Below are positions 1 to 5,207 of a stretch of 5,207 bases of DNA, piece by piece. The notes below the pieces were generated by a model that made no database searches, was not told the DNA's origin, and was given only the letters and a program-made list of their open reading frames with translations. The DNA is taken from contig CAZADH010000373.1 in assembly GCA_964483805.1 (NCBI GenBank), positions 1 to 5,207 of the forward strand. Direction: 5' to 3'. The stretch is from CAZADH01 sp964483805 (lineage in GTDB: Bacteria > Muiribacteriota > Ozemobacteria > Ozemobacterales > Ozemobacteraceae). The translations under genes and the position numbers were made by a program. Position 1 is the stretch's first letter, and each line of letters opens with the position of its first letter.

Positions 1-998
1 TGATCGCGGCCACGGTCGCGGTTGCGCATGAACCGACGGTCGCCGAAGCGCGCGACTGGGTGGCGCGGGCACGCGACGCGGCGTGCGACTGCGTGGTTGC
101 GGTGGGCGGCGGCAGTGTCATCGACGCCGGCAAAGCGGTGGCGGCCCTATTGGGCAACGGTGGCGACCCGGTCGATTATCTCGAGGTGGTCGGTGCCGGG
201 AAGCCATTCACCAAGCCGTCGGTGCCGTTCGTGGCGGTGCCGACCACGGCCGGAACCGGCGCCGAGGTCACCCGCAACGCGGTGCTGACCTCGACCGAGC
301 ACGGCGTCAAGGCGAGCCTCCGCGGTCCGCAATTGCTGCCGGCGGTGGCCCTGGTCGACCCCGAACTGACCTGGTCGATGCCGCCGGCCTTGACGGCGAC
401 CACCGGCCTCGATGCGCTGGCGCAGTTGCTCGAGCCGTTTGTGTCGGTGCGGGCCAATCCGCTCACCGATGCGCTCTGTCGCGAAGGGTTGCCACGGGTG
501 GCTCGGGCGTTGCCACGCGCCTTCGCGAACGGTAACGACCGCGAGGCGCGGCGCGAGATGGCGCTGGCCAGCTTGTTGGGCGGCATGGCCCTCGCCAACG
601 CCGGTCTGGGCGCCGCCCACGGCTTTGCCGGTCCGCTCGGCGGCCGCTTTCGCGCGCCGCACGGCGCCCTCTGTGCCTGCCTCCTGCCGGGGGTGATGCG
701 GGTCAACCGGGCGGCCCTCGCGGTGCGGGGCGACGCGGCGGGCGGGCGGTCCGCCGAGCGCTTCGACGAACTGGCCCGATTACTGACCGGGTGTCACGAT
801 GCCGTGGCCGCCGACGGCGAGCGATTCGTTATTGACATTGTCAATATGTTGTGCATCCCGTCGCTGCGCTCGTACGGCATTGCGGCCGCCGATGTCGACC
901 TGATCGTGCCCCAGGCAGCAGCGGCGAGCAGCATGAAAGGGAACCCGATTGCCTTGACGGCCGAGGAGCTGCGCGAGATCTTCGTGTCGGCGTGGTGA
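1..998 (+). CDS. Iron-containing (group III) alcohol dehydrogenase, N-terminus missing
   Basis: This is a predicted cytoplasmic NAD(P)-dependent oxidoreductase that interconverts an alcohol and an aldehyde or ketone; the substrate cannot be told. The frame starts at base 3 and is open to the left edge, so the GTG at 60 is internal. About 331 codons remain of a family usually near 380. Counting from base 3, the dinucleotide-binding GGGSVIDAGK lies at residues 35-44 and PTTAGTGAEVT at 80-90. The metal-site segment TGLDALAQ has Asp137 but Gln141 where FucO-type enzymes have a ligand His. In HGFAGPLGG...PHG, His206 and His220 keep the FucO 14-residue spacing, but the intervening catalytic-type His is Gly210. 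The end SSMKGNPIALT...LREIF is a complete family C-terminus. The gene converges on the minus-strand cluster. Family assignment is firm; metal use and substrate are not. Confidence 0.93.
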   Translation, partial: IAATVAVAHEPTVAEARDWVARARDAACDCVVAVGGGSVIDAGKAVAALLGNGGDPVDYLEVVGAGKPFTKPSVPFVAVPTTAGTGAEVTRNAVLTSTEHGVKASLRGPQLLPAVALVDPELTWSMPPALTATTGLDALAQLLEPFVSVRANPLTDALCREGLPRVARALPRAFANGNDREARREMALASLLGGMALANAGLGAAHGFAGPLGGRFRAPHGALCACLLPGVMRVNRAALAVRGDAAGGRSAERFDELARLLTGCHDAVAADGERFVIDIVNMLCIPSLRSYGIAAADVDLIVPQAAAASSMKGNPIALTAEELREIFVSAW

Positions 999-1004
999 AC
1001 GCGC
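999..1004. other. Convergent gene junction of 6 nt
   Basis: The dehydrogenase stop TGA (996-998) and the HEAT gene stop (complement of 1005-1007) are separated by only six bases. I see no GC-rich hairpin followed by a T-run on either strand here. The best inverted repeat is a 5-bp one (987-991 with 1011-1015) with a long loop, which is not convincing. Transcription from either side probably runs into the other gene or ends by a factor-dependent route (inference). Confidence 0.7.
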
Positions 1005-3359
1005 TCAGGTGCCGATGGCGCGGGCGAAAGTCGTCAGTGCCTGGTGCAGATCGGTGGCCGACGGCGGCAGGCGTTGCAGCAACTGATCGATGACCGGGCG
1101 GTTGTCGGGTCGCGAAAAGAACAACTCGGCCAACAGCGTGAGTGCGGTGAAATCGTCGCCCTGAGCGACTTTCAACTGAACCATCACCGAATACAGATTC
1201 AGTGATGGCTGGCGCAGGCGGTGCAGGCGCGTTTGCAGGGCGGCACCACCCGGGCCGCCGAGTCGGTTGGCGTCTTCTGCGCAGGCGGCCAGCAGTTGCT
1301 GGTAGGTGTTGCGCACCATCTGCCCATGCATGTCGGCCAGACCGACGTCACCGGTCAACAGCGCCAGGCGGTACCGTTCGAGCTGGTCGGCGAAAATGTC
1401 GGGATGACTGGTACGACAGTCCTCGAGCAGCGTCAGCGCCCGCCCGGCCTCGCCGCGCATCTGCAGCGCGTGGGCCAACATCCGCCGCGGGGCATACTGG
1501 GCCGGGTTGGCCGCCATCGCCTGGCGGAGGAACTCGATGCGTTCGTCGCCGCGTGCGGCTGCCAACCGCAAGAGGAGTTCGACGATGCCCGGGTCGCCAA
1601 GAATCTCGGGGAGGTTTGCGGTGGCCGAGGCCGGGCGCGGTTGCATGCGCCGCAGCCCCATGACGAGCGGGGATTGCGCGTCGTTGGGCCACGGCGGATG
1701 GCGGAAGATGCCGTTGAGGGCGTGCACGCCGGCGCTGATCTCGGGAAGATTGGGCGCGGCCAGCATCCGCGTGAGCAGGCCGAGCACGTCGAGTTGCCCC
1801 AGATGCCACAGGCTCGTGGCCGCGGTGGCGCGTACGCGCGGTGACGGATCGGCCAATCCCTGGGCCAGATACGGAGTTGCGGCCAGGCCCTCGCGGGCCA
1901 GCATCGCCATGAGGTTGGCGCGCACCCGGCAGTCGGCGTGGTTCGCAAAGCGGGTGACGAGCAGGAGGCGCGAGGCGCGGGCGGCGCCGGCGAGTGCCGC
2001 AATCTGGGTGGCGACCACCGGGGCGGGGCCGTTGTTGCGCAGCGCGCTCAACAGCCAGTCTTCGGCGACGGTGCCCAGAAGCCCGGCGAGGTGGAACGCC
2101 TGCACCTGCACCGAGACTGACGGCGTTTCGGCGAGCCGGACCAGATGCGTCAGCACCCGTTCGCGCTCGTCGGTCGGCAACGTCGTGGCTTTGAGCAGGC
2201 GGCGCAGCGACAACACCAGGGCGCGCAGACCGTCGCCCGTGCGCTCGCGCGCCAGTCGGCCCAGCAGGGCCGGCACCGCGAGGTTCGACGGCAGGCTCGA
2301 CAACGCTGTCGCCGCGGCCACGCGGGCCTCGGTGGCCGGGTCTTCGAGCAGTTTGAGCAGCAACGGCAATGCCGAGAGGGAACCCATCGTCCAGAGATTG
2401 GCGGCAGCAGCGGCCTGGATGCGGGGATCGGTATCGCGCAGACACGGTTCGAGCGCCTGCGCCACCGCGGTGGGTGCGGCGGGTGCCCGGCCCAGGCAGC
2501 GGCACGCCATGAGCCGCAATGCGGCCGACGGCGAGGTGAGCGCCTGGCTGAGCGGTTCGACAGCGCGCGGCCCGGCAAGGGTGGCGAGCCCGGCCAACAG
2601 TGCTTCCTGGCGTTGGATGTCGCCACCTTCGCGCAACAAGCTGACATACAGCAGCTCGAGGCGCTGATCGCCGCCCGCAGTCGCGGCACGGGCGGCAGCG
2701 GCGGCGACGTCGCCGCGCGCATGGCGCAACAGCGGCACCAAGCTCGACGTCCAGTGGTCGCCCCGAATGGGAGCCCACGCCAACGAAGTCAAGACTGCAA
2801 GCAACCGCCGTGGCGCGTTACCGTCGTGCAGCTCATCGCTGACGATGCGAATGCGCTCGCCTTCCGAAAGGCGGGTGAGCAAGAGGCCGAGCAGTTGCGC
2901 TTCCGACAGGGGGGCGTCGGCGAAGATCCAGGGCAGGGGCGGCTGGGCCGGGGCCGACCAGGACGGCGTCGGCTCGAGATCGCCCATGGTGGCGAGCAAT
3001 CGACTGATCTGCGCCGGACGTGGCGCAAACGGTGCGCACAACAGGGTGCGCAAACAGGGGTGTTGCCACGGGGCGCTCTCATCGGCGCGCTGCGCCAGCA
3101 GGTCGACCGCGGGTCCCAGAAGTTGGCGCCACTGGTCGAGAAGTCCTTGTTCCTGGGTGCCGACCAGCCGTCGCCAGGCGTTGAGGGCCAACATGGCCAT
3201 GATCGGGTCGCCGTCGCCCGCCAACGCCTGCACCAGGCCGCGGTCGGCCGGCCCGGCCTGCGCGAGAAACACTGCCGCCGCGCTGCGCCGGACCTCGAGG
3301 TCCGGATGGTCCAGTTCCTCCTGGACCAGATTGATCGGGACGGCGGTAACCGTAGTCAA
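1005..3359 (-). CDS. HEAT-repeat protein with TPR-like C-terminal region, 784 aa
   Basis: No specific function is recognisable; the architecture is that of a protein-binding scaffold. HEAT-type helical pairs begin almost at the N-terminus (residues 10-34, DHPDLEVRRSAAAVFL). They are clear at 254-291, 299-372 (DTDPRIQAAAAANLW) and 480-536 (DPSPRVRATAATSLWHLG), with the usual D-P-x-x-R-x-x-A-A pattern. Residues about 607-654 and 718-764 look like TPR helices (NPAQYAPRRMLAHALQMRGE followed by ALTLLE). There is no signal peptide or membrane segment, so it is probably cytoplasmic. The start is TTG at 3359: the frame has no ATG, GTG or other TTG between it and the upstream TGA at 3395-3393, the next Met is near residue 54, and the first HEAT helix would be lost with a later start. 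No good Shine-Dalgarno sequence precedes it. It lies 33 nt after the M48-like gene in the same direction, so it is likely co-transcribed. Confidence 0.88.
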   Translation of the reverse strand: MTTVTAVPINLVQEELDHPDLEVRRSAAAVFLAQAGPADRGLVQALAGDGDPIMAMLALNAWRRLVGTQEQGLLDQWRQLLGPAVDLLAQRADESAPWQHPCLRTLLCAPFAPRPAQISRLLATMGDLEPTPSWSAPAQPPLPWIFADAPLSEAQLLGLLLTRLSEGERIRIVSDELHDGNAPRRLLAVLTSLAWAPIRGDHWTSSLVPLLRHARGDVAAAAARAATAGGDQRLELLYVSLLREGGDIQRQEALLAGLATLAGPRAVEPLSQALTSPSAALRLMACRCLGRAPAAPTAVAQALEPCLRDTDPRIQAAAAANLWTMGSLSALPLLLKLLEDPATEARVAAATALSSLPSNLAVPALLGRLARERTGDGLRALVLSLRRLLKATTLPTDERERVLTHLVRLAETPSVSVQVQAFHLAGLLGTVAEDWLLSALRNNGPAPVVATQIAALAGAARASRLLLVTRFANHADCRVRANLMAMLAREGLAATPYLAQGLADPSPRVRATAATSLWHLGQLDVLGLLTRMLAAPNLPEISAGVHALNGIFRHPPWPNDAQSPLVMGLRRMQPRPASATANLPEILGDPGIVELLLRLAAARGDERIEFLRQAMAANPAQYAPRRMLAHALQMRGEAGRALTLLEDCRTSHPDIFADQLERYRLALLTGDVGLADMHGQMVRNTYQQLLAACAEDANRLGGPGGAALQTRLHRLRQPSLNLYSVMVQLKVAQGDDFTALTLLAELFFSRPDNRPVIDQLLQRLPPSATDLHQALTTFARAIGT

Positions 3360-3392
3360 ACGTGGGTGTCCGTGCGATTCAACAAATCTTGT
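3360..3392 (-). other. 33-nt spacer, in frame between the M48-like and HEAT genes
   Basis: After the TGA of the M48-like gene, eleven sense codons follow in the same frame before the TTG start of the HEAT gene. The spacer has no promoter-like sequence or terminator that I can see. Its only purine-rich stretch is a weak GGA about ten bases before the TTG. Translation of the HEAT gene may therefore depend on coupling to the upstream gene (inference). Confidence 0.6.
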
Positions 3393-4319
3393 TCAACGCA
3401 CCGGTTCCCGCAGCCGCTGCAAACGCGCGGCAATGCCGGGCACGGCCAGAGGTCGGCGCGCGGCCAGTTCCCGCTGCTGCCACTGCAAGAGGCCCTCGGC
3501 AGCCACACCGGCGTCGGGGGTCTGGCACATGGCCAACCCGAGACGGTCGGCGGCAATGTGGTTCATGTAGGTGACCGCTTCGATGTAGCGAAACAGCAGG
3601 GGGCGCACGGTTTCGGCTTGACGCCGGCCCGCGCCACTCTTGGCTTCGCGCAACAGCGCGGCGTACAGGCCGCGTTCCTTGATCAGGGCCATCGGTTGCC
3701 GTTCGGCGATCAGGGCGATGTTGCGGGCGAGGAGAAACTCGAGCGCCGCCGGGGTCGAGGCGGCGTTGACCAGGCCGCGCCCCAGGGCGATGGCGCCGCC
3801 GGGCAGTGGAATCTCGAAGACCTCGGGGGCGTCGACGATAATGACGTTGTATTGCAGTGACGGGCGGCTGCTGCGTTGGCCGATGGCACGGCACAGTTCG
3901 AGCAGGGCGGCGTCGCTGGCCGAGGCCGCGCACTTGAACTCGTCGTGGATCGCCTCATCGAGCAAGGCTCCGACGGCAAGCTCGGAGCGGGTTTCGTCGA
4001 GCAGTCGACTCATGACGTTGTCGAGCGGGCTGCGCGCCCACCCCGGGACGGCAAGAAGAACGAGCGCCAGGAACAGCGACCCGAGGCGGTGACAGGCGAG
4101 CCTGGGCAGCAGGGGGGGGCGTGGGTCGTTTGCACTGCGCGAAACTGACGTTTCGCGCGGCCTGCTCGGGCCGAATCGCGCCATCCGTGGCGCCGGCCGG
4201 GGCTGCCGGCAGCCGATTCGGGGCTCCTGCCCACGTCCATGGCGGCAAACGCCCACTGCGTCTTCCGTGGCGCGCGGGTGCAGGGGGTGATGCGAAGTGT
4301 CGGGCAGGACAGAGTTCAT
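3393..4319 (-). CDS. Exported M48-metalloprotease-like protein lacking the zinc site (pseudoenzyme)
   Basis: The body resembles exported M48 peptidases such as BepA/YfgC. FEIPLPGGAIALGRGLV (residues 168-184) matches their NAFAxPGG...GLL strand. The next helix, ALEFLLARNIALIAERQ (192-208), sits where these enzymes carry VLAHEIAHVxxRH, but HExxH is replaced by RNIAL (199-203). The later ExxAD helix is present as IAADRLGL (255-262), with Ala256 at the usual glutamate ligand. All three zinc ligands are thus absent, so proteolysis is unlikely and a binding or chaperone role is more plausible (inference). A hydrophobic segment at 81-92 ending GWA, with possible cleavage after Ala95, indicates export to the periplasm. 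The ATG at 4319 overlaps the upstream TGA (ATGA) and has GAGGAG 8 nt before it. However, residues 1-79 are Arg/Pro/His-rich, unlike a normal leader, so the true start may lie downstream; in-frame alternatives are GTG 4256 and ATG 4184. Confidence 0.75.
   Translation of the reverse strand: MNSVLPDTSHHPLHPRATEDAVGVCRHGRGQEPRIGCRQPRPAPRMARFGPSRPRETSVSRSANDPRPPLLPRLACHRLGSLFLALVLLAVPGWARSPLDNVMSRLLDETRSELAVGALLDEAIHDEFKCAASASDAALLELCRAIGQRSSRPSLQYNVIIVDAPEVFEIPLPGGAIALGRGLVNAASTPAALEFLLARNIALIAERQPMALIKERGLYAALLREAKSGAGRRQAETVRPLLFRYIEAVTYMNHIAADRLGLAMCQTPDAGVAAEGLLQWQQRELAARRPLAVPGIAARLQRLREPVR
4112..4119. repeat. G8/C8 homopolymer inside the M48-like gene
   Basis: Eight consecutive C on the coding (minus) strand lie just before the export-signal segment. 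With eight bases the long frame from ATG 4319 continues into the M48-like body. With one base more or three fewer, the GTG at 4135-4133 would come into frame and give a short leader. The tract is a possible site of sequencing error or strand slippage. Confidence 0.6.
4137..4158. repeat. Perfect 9-bp inverted repeat with 4-nt loop
   Basis: The arms GCGCGAAAC (4137-4145) and GTTTCGCGC (4150-4158) are exact reverse complements around TGAC. In RNA the stem could grow by one G-U and one C-G pair. There is no T-run after it on either strand, so it is not an intrinsic terminator. It could be an operator or an RNA hairpin, and it lies in the poorly protein-like N-terminal stretch of the M48-like reading frame. 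Confidence 0.6.
4171..4221. repeat. Nested inverted repeats able to form a three-way junction
   Basis: The outer arms CCGAATCG (4171-4178) and CGATTCGG (4214-4221) are exact reverse complements. Between them are two further hairpins: GCGCCA/TGGCGC (4178-4183 with 4188-4193, 4-nt loop) and the 14-bp palindrome GGCTGCCGGCAGCC (4201-4214). Folded as RNA on either strand this gives a closed stem carrying two hairpins; one base at each end is shared between stems. In such GC-rich sequence each arm alone could be chance, so a functional RNA is only a possibility. Confidence 0.45.
4225..4309. repeat. Long-range 8-bp inverted repeat
   Basis: TCCTGCCC (4225-4232) and GGGCAGGA (4302-4309) are exact reverse complements enclosing 69 nt. 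They sit directly beside the three-way-junction region and just inside the ATG at 4319. Chance is a serious alternative for an 8-bp match over this distance in GC-rich DNA. Confidence 0.35.
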
Positions 4320-5207
4320 CGGGCATTCTCCTCGGGTTTCGGGGACTGGGCGAGGTGGCGACGGATGCGGGCGGCGATGAGGATCAGCCGCTGCCGATGG
4401 CGATCGATGTCGCCGGCCAGTCGCTTGCTGCGTCGGATCGAATCGGGTTCGTGAAAGGTTGCGGCCCGCAACTGGTCGTTGGCGAAGCGCAACCGCGTGT
4501 CGGTCGCCTCGAGTAGCGATAGGATCGTGGTCAGCGCCTCACGCACCTGGCGCAGGTGCTCGGGCAACAGGTTGGTGGCACCGATCAGCTCGGTGGCATT
4601 GATCTCGAGCGAATCGACACTCTCGGCGATCGACGCTACGCCCGACTCGCAACCGACCAGATCGAAGGTCGGGGCCACATCGAGCTGGGCCGGGGGCAGG
4701 AATCGGTGCAAATGGCTGAGTGAAGCCATGGCCGCGGCATCGTCGGGGCCGGGAACCCCTGTGGAGGTGCTCGCCTCACCGATGGGGCGAAACTCGCCGC
4801 CAAACCGGATGGCGACGGCGCTCGAAGAGGCGTGGTCGAGCGGGTCGAAGCGCATGCTGCCAAGGGTCGTGGCGGCGGTGGCGGTGGCGGGCGCGGGCGC
4901 GGAGGCGACCGGGGTGCTCACCGTGGCCGATGCAGAGGCCACCGTGGTGACGACTGTCGGGACGGGGGCGGCCGTCACCGNNNNNNNNNNACTCGAGGTC
5001 ACCTGTGCAAGCGGCGCCGGGCGTTGCGGCAGCGTGCGCAGGTGGCGCACGAGACCGGTGAGAATCACTTCGAATTCGGCATCATTCAGGAAACGGTCGG
5101 GTTGGAACTTGTTGTTGGGACCGGGCGGAAACGCGCCGCCCAGAATGGCCAGCGCATTGGCGGTCTCGGTTCCCGACGCGATGTCGTCGGCCGAGCGCGG
5201 CCACGGG
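4316..5207 (-). CDS. SLH-like envelope protein with Ala/Thr-rich linker, N-terminus missing
   Basis: The frame is open to the right edge with its first full codon at 5206, so the GTG at 5068 is internal. About 296 codons are visible, including the gap. Residues ~1-56 (to about 5039) resemble an S-layer-homology repeat: ANALAILGGAFPPG, then NKFQPDRFLNDAEFEVIL, like the SLH pattern A..L...G...G..dg.F.P...lt.aE. Such domains usually hold proteins to cell-wall or outer-envelope polymers. A linker rich in Ala, Thr, Val and Pro follows (~5000-4865). The C-terminal ~160 residues are a soluble, mostly helical region (for example PEHLRQVREALTTILSLLEA) ending in Arg-rich helices and EENAR; I do not recognise this domain. 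The stop overlaps the next ATG (ATGA). A 10-N gap lies in the linker, so frame continuity across it is assumed, though both sides read sensibly in the same nominal frame. Any signal peptide would be outside the window. Confidence 0.7.
   Translation of the reverse strand, partial: PWPRSADDIASGTETANALAILGGAFPPGPNNKFQPDRFLNDAEFEVILTGLVRHLRTLPQRPAPLAQVTSSXXXXVTAAPVPTVVTTVASASATVSTPVASAPAPATATAATTLGSMRFDPLDHASSSAVAIRFGGEFRPIGEASTSTGVPGPDDAAAMASLSHLHRFLPPAQLDVAPTFDLVGCESGVASIAESVDSLEINATELIGATNLLPEHLRQVREALTTILSLLEATDTRLRFANDQLRAATFHEPDSIRRSKRLAGDIDRHRQRLILIAARIRRHLAQSPKPEENAR
4328..4333 (-). promoter_or_regulatory. Shine-Dalgarno GAGGAG for the ATG at 4319
   Basis: GAGGAG read on the minus strand lies 8 nt before the ATG at 4319, inside the last codons (Glu-Glu) of the upstream gene. 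Together with the ATGA stop/start overlap at 4319-4316 it supports translational coupling. It could also be a chance result of the two Glu codons. Confidence 0.55.
4865..5000 (-). repeat. Low-complexity Ala/Thr/Val/Pro linker coding region
   Basis: The minus strand encodes short runs such as TPVASAPAPATATAATT. The plus strand shows matching GCGGTGGCGG and GCGCGGGCGC runs near 4875-4902. The composition is that of a flexible extracytoplasmic linker between the SLH-like and helical parts. Repetition here probably explains the assembly gap. Confidence 0.65.
4981..4990. other. Assembly gap of 10 N
   Basis: Ten undetermined bases interrupt the linker of the SLH-like gene. A round number of Ns usually marks a scaffold join of unknown real length, so the protein length and frame across this point are uncertain. 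Confidence 0.97.

Noticed and set aside
980..1020. Bidirectional terminator at the convergent junction
   Set aside because: Only a 5-bp inverted repeat with a long loop and no T-run can be found.
1348..2778. 476-codon minus-strand frame overlapping the HEAT gene in another frame
   Set aside because: Arg/Pro/Ala-rich with no domain pattern. The 784-residue frame over the same bases carries regular HEAT repeats.
2145..3860. 571-codon open frame on the plus strand, antisense to the HEAT and M48-like genes
   Set aside because: It is Gln/Arg/Gly-rich low-quality sequence with no recognisable domain, and it lies opposite two genes with clear family features. Long antisense open frames are expected in GC-rich DNA.
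4080..4100. Lipobox-like Leu-Ala-Cys (Cys76) in the M48-like protein
   Set aside because: The Cys comes before the hydrophobic segment, not after it, so it cannot act as a lipoprotein cleavage site.
4137..4310. Known riboswitch class (for example cobalamin) under the inverted repeats
   Set aside because: Short look-alikes such as GCCCACTGCG are present, but I could not find the ordered conserved boxes of any class I know.
3955..4326. Alternative frame starting at the ATG 4326
   Set aside because: The start lies directly against the GAGGAG with almost no spacing, and the product is Arg/Pro/Ala-rich without features. The frame from 4319 leads into the M48-like body.

Overview
The window is a GC-rich bacterial fragment holding four protein-coding genes, two of them cut by the window edges. 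I found no tRNA, rRNA, CRISPR array, insertion sequence or phage gene. The high GC, exported proteins and gene families suggest a Gram-negative, proteobacterium-like host. That is inference only: no marker gene is present, and the 10-N run shows a scaffolded, possibly metagenomic, assembly.

Layout. Positions 1-998 (+ strand) hold the C-terminal ~331 residues of an iron-containing (group III) alcohol dehydrogenase. It converges, with a 6-nt gap, on a minus-strand cluster that fills the rest of the window. In transcription order (right to left) the cluster is: (i) 5207-4316, the 3' part of a gene with an S-layer-homology-like segment, an Ala/Thr/Val/Pro linker that contains the assembly gap, and a helical C-terminal domain; (ii) 4319-3393, an exported protein with the fold signature of an M48 (BepA/YfgC-like) metalloprotease but with every zinc ligand replaced; (iii) 3359-1005, a 784-residue HEAT-repeat protein with a TPR-like C-terminus and no export signal. 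The first two overlap by ATGA; the last two are 33 nt apart and lie in the same reading frame. This looks like one transcription unit.

How they may work together. An envelope-anchored SLH-like protein, an exported non-catalytic M48 relative and a large helical scaffold would make sense as parts of an envelope assembly. The sequence shows only linkage and domain types, so the joint function is a hypothesis. The alcohol dehydrogenase faces the other way and is probably unrelated.

The most interesting points are the complete loss of the HExxH/E zinc site in the M48-like protein, and the region 4130-4310. That region is formally the N-terminal extension of the M48-like gene, but it reads poorly as protein and holds several nested inverted repeats.
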